Shown here: positions 32,376 to 39,828 of the stretch, one piece after another
Numbering within the stretch: position 1 is the first letter of the stretch
Layout of the letters: each line of letters starts with the position of its first letter
DNA from: Deltaproteobacteria bacterium
GTDB lineage: Bacteria > Myxococcota > XYA12-FULL-58-9
Reading direction: 5' to 3'
NCBI GenBank assembly: GCA_016218825.1
Contig: JACRCV010000030.1
Span: forward strand, 1 to 39,893
DNA: 39,893 nucleotides
Position numbers and translations under genes: made by a program
Notes under the pieces: model-generated
Database searches by the model: none
The model's input: the letters and a program-made list of their open reading frames with translations, nothing else
What the model was told of the DNA's origin: nothing

Positions 32376-33695
32376 ATGACGACCTCCGGCGCCGAAGCGA
32401 TCGCGAGCCTCCTCGAGCCTCTCCTGCAAGCGCTGCGCGCCAGTCGCGACCTGCGCCTGGTCGCGCGTCCCGGCTTGGTCATCGGCGACCGGCCGGGCGC
32501 CTCCGAGCCTTTGGGCGTCGCCTGGGAGGCAGCCGCGCACGAGCGGGCGGTCACGAGCATCACCGCGTCCACGGTGCTCGCCGACGGCGTCACCGCGACC
32601 GTGGTCGGCGGCAGCGTCGTGCTCTGCCGGCCGCCGGATCCGCGGCGGCGCGTCGAAGATCTGGTGCAGGACGGCCGGGTGTCGATCCTCGCCGGTCGGC
32701 TGTTGTCCGCGAGCGTCGGCATGGGTCACAACGTCCTGGTGGCGGCGCCCTGGTGCGTCGCGGTCGAGCTGATCGCGGCGCTGCTCGCCGAAGGCCAGCG
32801 CCCCGGAGTCGTCACCGGCTCACCCGCCGACGCGGTCCCCGCGACCTGGGCGCGGCTCGATGCTCCGGCCGCCGCCGCGCTCTACGGCGCCGATCGGATC
32901 GGCGCCTGGTCGATCGACGCCGAGCGCGCCGTGGCCCTCCTCGGCAAGGTCAGCGGCGCCGCGGTGTTCATCGACGCCCGCCGGCTGGACCGCGCCCTCA
33001 TTCGACTCGAGGCCGGCGCCGAACGCAACTTCCACGGCAGCGGCAACACCGCGATGAGCATCCTCGCCGCCGTGGACCTCGTGGTCGTGGCCGACGGCTC
33101 CGCGCGGGTGCGCGAGATCGCCCAGATCACGCTCGCCGAGGACGGCTACCGCCCGCGCCTGCTGTTCGCGTCGGGGCTCCCGCCGGTGGTCTCGGCGCTG
33201 GTGCCGGTCGCCGCGCCGACCTACCTCGAGGAGCTCGCGAAGAGCGGCCACCAGGTGCTCGCCGACGAGCTCGCGCACGCGACCCCGGAGGTGGCAGGCC
33301 CCGAGCCGCGTCCGGCGCGCGCCAAGAGCCCGCCATCTACCCCGGCGCCGCGGTTGGCGCCCGCGGTCGCGGAGCTGCCACCGCCCGGCGCGCCGCCCGC
33401 GCCGCGCTTTGATCCGGCGCTCGCCGACGCCCCGCCCCCCGGATGGGAGCTGGACCGTCTGGCTGAAGACGGCGAGGCCGCGTTGTCGCCGGCGGCCCAG
33501 AACGTCGAGGACGCGACCCTGGCCGCGGCGTTCGGGTTGGCACCGCCGCCACCCCCGCCGGGAGTGACAGCGGCGAGCGTCGAGGCGATGTCGACGGGAC
33601 CGAACGGCGCCACCTTCGCCGAGGCGCTGAAGCGCGCCAAGGAGCGCGAGGCCGAGGTCGCCGCCGCCGACGAGGACGACGAGCGCGAGAGTTGA
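32376..33695 (+). CDS. CpaF/TadA-like protein lacking the P-loop
   Basis: A 439-residue protein whose central part follows the CpaF-type secretion ATPase. Residues 97-137 (LVQDGRVSILAGRLLSASVG, then HNVLVAAPWCVAV) align with the segment leading into Walker A, but the GGTGSGKTT loop is replaced by AAPWCVAVE (123-131), so ATP binding is unlikely. Residues 229-251 (ILAAVDLVVVADGSARVREI) match the late CpaF helix and strand before its C-terminus. The last 150 residues are a Pro/Ala-rich linker and an acidic, helical tail. It may be a regulator or scaffold for a secretion or pilus ATPase; no such genes are nearby. Remote similarity by eye only. Confidence 0.55.
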   Translation: MTTSGAEAIASLLEPLLQALRASRDLRLVARPGLVIGDRPGASEPLGVAWEAAAHERAVTSITASTVLADGVTATVVGGSVVLCRPPDPRRRVEDLVQDGRVSILAGRLLSASVGMGHNVLVAAPWCVAVELIAALLAEGQRPGVVTGSPADAVPATWARLDAPAAAALYGADRIGAWSIDAERAVALLGKVSGAAVFIDARRLDRALIRLEAGAERNFHGSGNTAMSILAAVDLVVVADGSARVREIAQITLAEDGYRPRLLFASGLPPVVSALVPVAAPTYLEELAKSGHQVLADELAHATPEVAGPEPRPARAKSPPSTPAPRLAPAVAELPPPGAPPAPRFDPALADAPPPGWELDRLAEDGEAALSPAAQNVEDATLAAAFGLAPPPPPPGVTAASVEAMSTGPNGATFAEALKRAKEREAEVAAADEDDERES

Positions 33696-33749
33696 CCAGG
33701 GCGGACGATCGCCGCCACTGTCGGCCGGTCGACCCGAGGAGGATGAGCG

Positions 33750-33926
33750 ATGCAGTGTCCGAGCTGCGAGTTGAGCGTCCCCGACGCCGCCCGCGTCTGT
33801 CCCCGCTGCGGCACGGTGTTCGCGCGCCAGCCGCCGCGCAAAGCCGGCGCCGCGAGCGCGATCATCGTCGCGGCCGCGGTGGTGCTCGCCGCCCTGCTCG
33901 TCGTGGTCTGGCTCTACTTCGTCTGA
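33750..33926 (+). CDS. 58-residue zinc-ribbon, tail-anchored membrane protein
   Basis: A short gene with an excellent ribosome site: GAGGAGG at 33736-33742, 7 bases before ATG 33750. The protein begins MQCPSCELSVPDAARVCPRC, two CxxC pairs (Cys3, Cys6, Cys17, Cys20) of a rubredoxin-like zinc ribbon, followed by a short basic linker and one membrane helix (about 37-56) ending in WLYFV. Such proteins sit in the membrane with the ribbon in the cytoplasm; function is unknown. It lies 54 bp after the CpaF-like gene on the same strand and overlaps the 3' end of convergent trmL by 13 bp. Confidence 0.8.
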   Translation: MQCPSCELSVPDAARVCPRCGTVFARQPPRKAGAASAIIVAAAVVLAALLVVVWLYFV

Positions 33927-34384
33927 GGGCCGTGGAGCTGCCGGAGCGCCTCGTAGGTCGCGATCCCGGCGGCGGTGGCCAGGTTCAGCGAGCGCAGGGT
34001 GTCGTTCAAGCGCGGGATCGAGACGGTCCGCGCCGCCGTCGCCCATTCGTGCAACCAAGGCGGACAACCGTCCGCCTCGCGACCGAAGAGCAAGCCGTCG
34101 TCGTCCGCGAAGCGGACGTCCCACAGCGAGCGCCGGCCCCGGGTGGAGAACAGCCAGATCCGCTTCGGTGCGCCGGGGCTCGAGAGGAACGCGTCCCAGT
34201 CGGCGTGCTGGTGCACGTCGAGCTGCTTCCAGTAGTCCATGCCGCTGCGCTTCAGGTGCCGGTCGGTGATCTTGAACCCCAGCGGATGCACGAGGTGCAG
34301 TCGGCAGCGGGTGAACGCACACAGGCGGCCGACGTTGCCGGTGTTTTGCGGGATCTCCGGCTGAAAAAGGATGAGGTGCAGCAT
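33914..34384 (-). CDS. trmL: tRNA (cytidine/uridine-34 2'-O)-methyltransferase TrmL
   Basis: A 156-residue SPOUT methyltransferase, the same size as E. coli TrmL (157). It methylates the ribose of the wobble base in certain tRNA-Leu species using S-adenosylmethionine. Motifs seen: QPEIPQNTGNVGRLCAFT (motif 1), LLFGREADGCP (motif 2) and RSLNLATAAGIATYEALRQ (motif 3, the cofactor knot). It is divergent from sixA with only 34 bp between start codons. Confidence 0.93.
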   Translation of the reverse strand: MLHLILFQPEIPQNTGNVGRLCAFTRCRLHLVHPLGFKITDRHLKRSGMDYWKQLDVHQHADWDAFLSSPGAPKRIWLFSTRGRRSLWDVRFADDDGLLFGREADGCPPWLHEWATAARTVSIPRLNDTLRSLNLATAAGIATYEALRQLHGPQTK

Positions 34385-34418
34385 CGGCTGCTGCTACACT
34401 GCCCTGCGGAGGAATCCA

Positions 34419-34934
34419 ATGTCCATAGAGCTCTACCTGCTGCGGCACGCGGCGGCCGAGACCGGCGGCACCGACGCCAGCCGCGCCCTCACCCGCGACG
34501 GCCACCGCGCCGCGAAGGACGCGGCGACGACGCTCGCGCGTCTGGGCTTCACGGTGGATCTGGTGCTCTGCAGTCCGGCGCTGCGCGCCCACCAGACCGC
34601 CCTGATCTTCCAGCTCGCGCTCTGCCGCGCCGACCTCGAGGACGATGCGGCGCTCGCCGCCGGCGCGGTGCCCGAGGTGGTGGCGCGGCTGCTCGAGACG
34701 CGGCGCGAAAAGGCGGGCGCGCTGCGGCGCGTCCTCGTCGTCGGCCACATGCCGGACTTGGCCGATCTCAGCCTGTACCTGGCCGCGGAGGCCAAAGCGG
34801 CGTCGGCGTCGTTCGCGCCGGCGCAGATGGTGCGCTTTGACTTCGATGATGCCATCGGCCGCGGTCGCGGGCGCTTGGTCTGGAGCCTTCGCGCCGAGGC
34901 GATGGCCGAGCTCGTGGAGCTGCCGAAGGGCTGA
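34419..34934 (+). CDS. sixA: SixA-type phosphohistidine phosphatase
   Basis: A 171-residue histidine phosphatase of the phosphoglycerate-mutase superfamily. The RHG-type motif is LYLLRHAAAE (catalytic His near residue 9) and the second histidine is in VVGHMPDL. SixA removes phosphate from histidine-containing phosphotransfer proteins. GGAGG lies 6 bases upstream of ATG 34419; a TACACT box at 34395-34400 could be its -10 element. A sigma-factor gene starts 9 bp downstream, so the two are probably co-transcribed. Confidence 0.88.
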   Translation: MSIELYLLRHAAAETGGTDASRALTRDGHRAAKDAATTLARLGFTVDLVLCSPALRAHQTALIFQLALCRADLEDDAALAAGAVPEVVARLLETRREKAGALRRVLVVGHMPDLADLSLYLAAEAKAASASFAPAQMVRFDFDDAIGRGRGRLVWSLRAEAMAELVELPKG

Positions 34935-34943
34935 GGGCGACCG

Positions 34944-35558
34944 ATGGCGCAGGGGACGGAATCCGCGGTCGTCGAAGACCTGGTCGCACGCGCTGCGGCC
35001 GGGGACCCCAAGGCGCAGCAGGAGGTCTTCGCGCGCTACTGGGGAGTGATCCGCCAGATCGTGCGCGGCTGTCGGGCCCGCTACGGCCGCCATCTGCAAC
35101 TGCGCGATCAGACGGATGATTTGGCGCAGGACGTGGCCCTCGAGGTGCTCGGCAATCTGCCGCGGCAGAGGTGGCAGGGGCGCGCGGCGTTTCGGGCCTG
35201 GTTACGCGCGATGGCCGAGGCGAAGGTGATCGACGCGCAGCGGCGGCACCTGGCGCAGAAACGGGATCAACGCCGTGAGACCGGCGCCAGCCGCGCCGAC
35301 CTGATGGCTTCCGCCCCGTCGCCGGAGGCCAAGATCGACCTGCGCCGCCGGCTCGAGCGGCTCGCGGCGCTCCTCGACCAGCTGAAGCCGGAGTACGCCG
35401 GGGCGGTGATGCTCCATCACCTGGGGTACAGCCACGCCGAGATCGGCGAGCTCTTGGGCTGCACCGCCGAGGCGGCCCGCAAGTTGGTGTCGCGCGCCGA
35501 GGCCAAGCTGGTGCGCCTCGAAGCCCAATTCGACGCCGGACGACACCGCGACGCCTGA
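34944..35558 (+). CDS. sigma-70 family (ECF-like) RNA polymerase sigma factor, first of two
   Basis: A 204-residue sigma factor. Region 2 includes DLAQDVALEVLGNLPRQRW (core-polymerase binding and -10 recognition) and FRAWLRAMAEAKVIDAQRRH; region 4 is the helix-turn-helix SHAEIGELLGCTAEAARKLVSRA for -35 recognition. Regions 1 and 3 are missing, as in ECF sigma factors. It sits between sixA and a second sigma gene with no anti-sigma gene of its own, unless the one at 36191 serves both. Confidence 0.85.
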   Translation: MAQGTESAVVEDLVARAAAGDPKAQQEVFARYWGVIRQIVRGCRARYGRHLQLRDQTDDLAQDVALEVLGNLPRQRWQGRAAFRAWLRAMAEAKVIDAQRRHLAQKRDQRRETGASRADLMASAPSPEAKIDLRRRLERLAALLDQLKPEYAGAVMLHHLGYSHAEIGELLGCTAEAARKLVSRAEAKLVRLEAQFDAGRHRDA

Positions 35559-35591
35559 CGCGGTAAACCGCGGCGCCCGCCGAGGCATCCA

Positions 35592-36194
35592 ATGGCCAAC
35601 GAGAGGAAAGGTGCCGTGGAGCTCGCCTCGACCCTACCGACGACGGATCTTCCGACGAGCCCCCGGCAGCAGTTTGAGCGTCTGGTCACGGACGAGCGGG
35701 AGCGCGCGGTGCGGTTGGCGTACCACATGTTGGGCGGAGATCGCGCGGCGGCCGAAGACGTGGCCCAGGAAGCGTTCCTGCGCGCTTATCACGCGTTGCC
35801 GGCGTTTCGCGGCGCGGCGCGGCTGTCGACCTGGTTCACCCGCATCCTGCTGAATCAGGTCGCGACGCACCGGCGCCGGCAGTGGGTCCGGGATCGCTTC
35901 CTGGCCTTGTGGGGCGTCGCCGGCGCGCCGCCGGCCTTGATCCGCGACCCGCCGCCGACCACGGCGGCGAGCTCGCTGCGGGACCTGGGGCTGCGCGTCC
36001 GGATGCAACGGGCGCTGTTGGGGCTGCCGCAGGGGCAACAGCGGGTCTTCGTTCTCGTCCACCTCGAAGGGCTGACCGTCGCCCAGACCGCGGAGGTGCT
36101 GGAGCTGGCGCCGGGCACGGTCAAGAGCCACCTGCATCGGGCCCTCAAGCGCCTGCGCTTGGAGCTAGACGATCTCCGGGAGGTCGAGCCATGA
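35592..36194 (+). CDS. ECF sigma factor, second of two
   Basis: A 200-residue ECF sigma factor. Region 2: RAVRLAYHMLGGDRAAAEDV and AQEAFLRAYHALPAFRG, then WFTRILLNQVATHRRRQW. Region 4: LPQGQQRVFVLVHLEGLTVA and AEVLELAPGTVKSHLHRALK. It is more canonical than the first sigma protein. ATG 35592 is used here; GTG 35616, after AGGAAAGG, is an alternative giving 192 residues. Its stop codon overlaps the ATG of a membrane protein (ATGA), the usual arrangement with an anti-sigma factor. The two sigma genes differ clearly, so this is not a recent duplication. Confidence 0.93.
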   Translation: MANERKGAVELASTLPTTDLPTSPRQQFERLVTDERERAVRLAYHMLGGDRAAAEDVAQEAFLRAYHALPAFRGAARLSTWFTRILLNQVATHRRRQWVRDRFLALWGVAGAPPALIRDPPPTTAASSLRDLGLRVRMQRALLGLPQGQQRVFVLVHLEGLTVAQTAEVLELAPGTVKSHLHRALKRLRLELDDLREVEP

Positions 36195-36646
36195 GCGTGC
36201 ATCAAGACGAGCGTCGCGACGACGCGGGCGATCGGCGCTTCGTCGACCGCTTTCGCAAGGCCTGGGGCCCGGTGGAATTCTCGCCGCGCGCGGCGACGGC
36301 CTTTTCGGCGCGGTTGCTGGCCCGGGTGGACGGCGGCGGCAGACGGCGACTTGGGCTCCCGACGTTGATCGGCGTCGCGGTCGTGGCGGCGATGGCGGTG
36401 GCGGTGTGGATCGGTCGGGTAGGTAGCCTTCCTGACGTCGACTGGCTCGCGAGCCTGGCGGACGCCGAGAGCGTTCTGTCTTCGAGCACCGTCCTCGACG
36501 CCGAGGAGGCGACCGACGACGCCGGTGTCGATGGCGACGCCACCGACGCCGACAACGAGGATCTCGAGCTCAACCACGAGTACCAGATGCTCCTGGCCTG
36601 GGTCGCGCCGAGTGACCAGGAGCTCGAAGATGGATGGACGCCATGA
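36191..36646 (+). CDS. candidate membrane anti-sigma factor
   Basis: A 151-residue protein of no recognised family. Residues 1-52 are charged and probably cytoplasmic (RRFVDRFRKAWGPVEFSPRA could bind a sigma factor), one membrane helix spans about 56-76, and the remaining 75 residues are strongly acidic and periplasmic. It lacks the zinc-binding HxxxCxxC of common anti-sigma factors. The call rests on its ATGA overlap with the sigma gene and the periplasmic protein that follows, as in the CnrYXH metal-sensing system. Confidence 0.6.
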   Translation: MSVHQDERRDDAGDRRFVDRFRKAWGPVEFSPRAATAFSARLLARVDGGGRRRLGLPTLIGVAVVAAMAVAVWIGRVGSLPDVDWLASLADAESVLSSSTVLDAEEATDDAGVDGDATDADNEDLELNHEYQMLLAWVAPSDQELEDGWTP

Positions 36647-36683
36647 TCACGGTCGCGAGGTCGGCCGCAACCAGGAGGCAACG

Positions 36684-37250
36684 ATGACGAGCAGATCTTT
36701 GAGTGCCGGGATGTTCGGGGTGCTGACGCTCTTGGCGGCGAGCTTCGCCGCGGCCCAACCCGACGAGCGCGGCGACATGGGTGCGGGCATGGGCATGGGG
36801 ATGGGGATGGGCGGCGGCCGGGGGTTCCGGCCGGAGATGATCGCGGTGATCGGCGCCGAGCTCGGGGTGGCCGACAGCGTCCTCGGTCAGATCAAGGACA
36901 AGAGCTACAAGTCCGATCAAGAGGCGATCAAGCTCCGCGCCGACTTGGACAGCGCGCGCCTCGAGATGCGTCGCCTGATGGACGAAGACAAGCCCGATCC
37001 GGCCAAGGTCATGAAGCAGATCGACGCGGTCGGCAACCTCGAGACCGAGCTGAAGAAGAACCGCGTCCGGCTGCTGCTCTCGGTGCGCGAGCTCTTGACC
37101 CCGGACCAACGCAAGAAGCTGCAGAAGGTGATGGCGGAGCGGATCGGAGCCGGCCGGCGCATGCGCGGCGGTTTCCCGGGTGACGAGCAGGGTGAGGGCG
37201 GGCCGGGCTTCGGGCCGCCCAACCGCCGTGGGCCCGGCGGTCGTTGGTAG
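36684..37250 (+). CDS. Spy/CpxP-like periplasmic protein with Met-Gly-rich N-terminus
   Basis: A 188-residue exported protein. The signal peptide ends near AAAQ (residue 25). A Met-Gly repeat follows (GAGMGMGMGMGGG, 33-45), suited to binding soft metals such as copper or silver. Residues 50-155 are helical with the Spy-family LTxxQ-type motif LLTPDQRKKL (137-146). The tail is Gly/Pro/Arg-rich. AGGAGG lies 5 bases before ATG 36684. Behind a sigma and a probable anti-sigma gene, it may be the periplasmic sensor, like CnrX or ZraP. It ends one base before the convergent kinase gene. Confidence 0.82.
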   Translation: MTSRSLSAGMFGVLTLLAASFAAAQPDERGDMGAGMGMGMGMGGGRGFRPEMIAVIGAELGVADSVLGQIKDKSYKSDQEAIKLRADLDSARLEMRRLMDEDKPDPAKVMKQIDAVGNLETELKKNRVRLLLSVRELLTPDQRKKLQKVMAERIGAGRRMRGGFPGDEQGEGGPGFGPPNRRGPGGRW

Positions 37251-37251
37251 C

Positions 37252-38856
37252 TCAGGGCGAGTGCTCGAGCGGCAGGTCGCCGATCCAGCGGAGCTCGGCG
37301 ACCAACGTCACCGGCTCGCTCATCCCCACTCCCGGCAGCTCCAGGCGGCCGAGCGCTTGCGTCAGACACTGCCGCGCCTTGGCGCCGATCCCGTGGTGGG
37401 TGGCGTTCTCGACTCCGAGCACGCTCCCTTTCGCGATCGTCAGCGTCGCCGCGAACCGGAGCGGCAGCGGCATCGGGCCGCGCGGCTTCGTCAGGTCGGG
37501 GGCGCGGTGCTCCGCGGGCAGGCACTTCTGGAAGGTCTCGCGGCCGTGCTCCAGATGCCACGCCAGCACCTCGCGGGCGATCTGGTGCTCGCGGGAGCGG
37601 GCGAGGCCGGCGGCGAGCGTGGCGCCGCCGTGCTCGTCGGCCAGGGCGAGCGCCAACAGCGCCGCGATGAAGACCGCGGCCGCGAGCGCCGCCTGGGTCT
37701 TGGTGACCGCGAACAGCGGCGTCAGGTACCGGCCCGCGAGGCGGGGCATGATGCGGGGCACGGTCAGGGCGAGCTGCAGCGCCTCCTCAATCTCCCGGCC
37801 GTCCTGAAACCGGGCTGCCGGGTCCGGCGCCAGCGCCCGCAGCACCAGGGCGTCGACCGTCGGCGACACCGCGGGGTTGTAGAACCGCGGCCCGTGCGGC
37901 AGCGGCGCACGCGCGATCGCCAGGCGGTCCGCGAAGCTCGCGCACTCGAAGGGGGTGCGCAGCGTCAGCATCTCGAAGAGCGTGGCGCCGAGCGCGTAGG
38001 TGTCGGTCCACGGCCCGATCTGGTCGACGTCGCCCACGAGCTGCTCCGGCGCGGCATAGTCAAAGGAACCGACGAACGAGCCGGCTCGGGTGACCCGGCC
38101 GTCCTTCGAGTCGGAGGCGAAAGCGATGCCGAAGTCGATGAGCTTCGGGGTGCCGTCGAAGCCGATCATGATGTTGCCCGGCTTGACGTCGCGGTGGATG
38201 ACGCCGTGCTCGTGGGCCACACCGAGCGCGTCGGCGATCTGGCGGCAGAGCCGCAGCATCGCCGGGACCGGGCCCGGGGTCACGGCCTCGGCCTCCGCGC
38301 GCGTGCCCTCGCCGAGGTGGTGCACGGCGCCGACCACCCAGTCGATGCCGGCCGAAGGCTCCACCAGATCGGCAACCTGTAAGAGCGCCGCGAGCGAGAA
38401 GCCGTGGACGTACTCGGTCGCGAGATAGGGGACGTCCGCGTGGACGCCGTAGAGATAGACCGCGGCGACGTTCTTGTGCGAGAGGCGCGCGGCCAGGTCG
38501 GCCTCGCGCGAGAACCGCGCCCGGCTCTCGGGGGTGGCGCGCGCCATCAGCTTCAAGGCGGTCAGGCGCCGGGGGTGCTCCTGCTCGGCGAGGTAGACCG
38601 ACCCCATGCCGCCGGCCCCGAGTGGTCGCAGGACTCGGAAGCCAGGCGGTGCTACGGGCGACGTGCTCTCGGGTGCGGGGGGTTGCACCAGGCGGCGGAG
38701 ATCCTGCTGCAGGCGGACGAGCGCCGCGATGCGCAGGGCGAGCGACGGGTGGTCACGGTGCTCGGCGCAGAAGCGCTCGACGTCGGGCGGGGTGCCGGCG
38801 AGACAGAGCTCGTTGTAGATCGCGAGCGGGTCGTCGGTCTGAGAGGTGGTAGACAC
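37252..38856 (-). CDS. transmembrane Ser/Thr protein kinase
   Basis: A 534-residue Hanks-type kinase. After a 70-residue helical N-terminus, the kinase domain (72-365) has an intact catalytic set: GAGGMGSV loop (80-87), Lys102, HRDVKPGN (221-228) and DFG (241-243). A 40-residue insertion lies before the catalytic loop (about 163-195). One membrane helix spans 386-406. The outer domain (407-534), with Cys445 and Cys497, has an alternating strand pattern (LRFAATLTIAKGSVLGVENA) resembling the small TonB-C/AgmX-type domains of myxobacteria; that match is by eye. The start is GTG 38856, with GAGG rather close to it. No phosphatase gene is adjacent. Confidence 0.92.
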   Translation of the reverse strand: MSTTSQTDDPLAIYNELCLAGTPPDVERFCAEHRDHPSLALRIAALVRLQQDLRRLVQPPAPESTSPVAPPGFRVLRPLGAGGMGSVYLAEQEHPRRLTALKLMARATPESRARFSREADLAARLSHKNVAAVYLYGVHADVPYLATEYVHGFSLAALLQVADLVEPSAGIDWVVGAVHHLGEGTRAEAEAVTPGPVPAMLRLCRQIADALGVAHEHGVIHRDVKPGNIMIGFDGTPKLIDFGIAFASDSKDGRVTRAGSFVGSFDYAAPEQLVGDVDQIGPWTDTYALGATLFEMLTLRTPFECASFADRLAIARAPLPHGPRFYNPAVSPTVDALVLRALAPDPAARFQDGREIEEALQLALTVPRIMPRLAGRYLTPLFAVTKTQAALAAAVFIAALLALALADEHGGATLAAGLARSREHQIAREVLAWHLEHGRETFQKCLPAEHRAPDLTKPRGPMPLPLRFAATLTIAKGSVLGVENATHHGIGAKARQCLTQALGRLELPGVGMSEPVTLVAELRWIGDLPLEHSP

Positions 38857-39136
38857 CGCCTCGGATTATGCCAGGGTTGCGGTCCGGGTGGGTACTGCGT
38901 GGCAACAGGTTGCGGAAGATCTGCGCCTCCTGACCGGGCGGCTTCGGTGGAGCCTGGTCGCGAGCCGGCGGCCGGTTCCAGTAGAAGGATTTCAGCTCGC
39001 CGTAGCTCGGCGGCGTGAGAACCGCTGGAGTGGGTTCGACGATCTGGGCGGTCGCGGTGCGTGGCGCCTCCCGCTGACAAGTGGCTGGCCCCCCCCCCGG
39101 GGCGTCGGGCGCGCGATAGGCCCCAAGGCTCAAAGA
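38857..39136. other. intergenic stretch with possible gene remnant and C10 tract
   Basis: These 280 bp hold no gene I can support. On the minus strand an open frame gives a protein-like stretch (PSYGELKSFYWNRPPARDQA and AQIFRNLLPRS) that runs on out of frame into the kinase gene. A run of ten C (39089-39098) interrupts the upstream part. A 7-bp direct repeat, GATCTTT twice on the minus strand, lies at the stop codon of the next gene. It may be a decayed gene. Confidence 0.25.
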
Positions 39137-39670
39137 TCAAAGATCGGCGCAGTCGATGGACAGACGTGCGTCCGGCGTTGCGAAGCTTTCAACGCCTGCG
39201 GTGCTCCACACCGTGAGCTCGACGACGTAGCGACCAGCCGCTGCCGTCATGAAGGTGCACAGCTGCGTGTCGGCTCCCTGGAGTTCCAGTCTCGTCGGGT
39301 CGAATCCGGAGGGATACTCCAAGACGTCCCATCGCCACGCGGTGAGGAGCGTCGGGTCGCTCGGATCACGCGGGTCGAACGATGCTCGGCCATCGAGGTG
39401 GACACCGCTCGGGCAGTTGATTTGGCTGGGGTCGGTGTACGGCGCCGAGGCATTGTCGGGGTCTGGTTGGCGAAGACCAGCGATTGCCACTGGTCGAGGG
39501 GTGGCGGGATCTGTGCCACCATCCGCCCAGGCAAGCAGCCCAGAAGAGCCGTCCGACGGGTAGCGACCACCGGGATCCCCGGTGCCACGGTTCGGGCCTG
39601 GTCCGAGGCACGCCGTTGCGAAACCGACGGCTGCGATAATGACCGACACTCTGGCGAAGCCCACGCTCAT
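39137..39670 (-). CDS. lipoprotein with Ig/PKD-like domain
   Basis: A 177-residue exported protein. The signal peptide ends in a lipobox-like ATAC with Cys21. A Gly/Pro/Asp-rich linker (25-60) leads to a beta-sandwich type domain (about 65-175): PVAIAG, HLDGRASFDPRDP, LTAWRWDVLEYPSG and YVVELTVWSTAGV, the pattern of PKD-like domains found in many myxobacterial surface lipoproteins. Three cysteines (in INCPSG, QLCTF and SIDCADL) may form a disulfide. I chose ATG 39670 because the signal peptide begins there. The partner is unknown. Confidence 0.75.
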   Translation of the reverse strand: MSVGFARVSVIIAAVGFATACLGPGPNRGTGDPGGRYPSDGSSGLLAWADGGTDPATPRPVAIAGLRQPDPDNASAPYTDPSQINCPSGVHLDGRASFDPRDPSDPTLLTAWRWDVLEYPSGFDPTRLELQGADTQLCTFMTAAAGRYVVELTVWSTAGVESFATPDARLSIDCADL

Positions 39671-39771
39671 GGCTCCATCATACCTGCGCCATCGGCGCCC
39701 CGCTACTGCTTGGTGAGGACTGACGCGCGGGGGCTCTGAAGCAACGTGATTTCGTATCCGGTGCACAGAGT

Positions 39772-39786
39772 ACGTCTTGAAGACGT
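39772..39786. promoter_or_regulatory. 15-bp palindrome over the -35 box of the last promoter
   Basis: ACGTCTT-G-AAGACGT is a perfect inverted repeat that overlaps the TTGAAG -35 box (39777-39782). It could be an operator for a repressor or an overlapping activator site. Confidence 0.4.
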
Positions 39787-39805
39787 CAATTGTGCCGCGT
39801 AGCCT
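39777..39805 (+). promoter_or_regulatory. candidate promoter of the partial gene at the window end
   Basis: TTGAAG (39777-39782) and TAGCCT (39800-39805) with a 17-base spacer fit a sigma-70 promoter with a TAnnnT -10 box. The predicted start is near 39812, just ahead of a GGAGG ribosome site. Confidence 0.45.
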
Positions 39806-39828
39806 GGCCGCCAATTTTGGAGGTGGCC

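Noticed and set aside
32295-32729. Minus-strand frames opposite the start of the CpaF-like gene, extending hicB upstream
   Set aside because: The HicB fold begins at 32188; upstream residues are Arg/Ser/Pro-rich and antisense to a better-supported gene.
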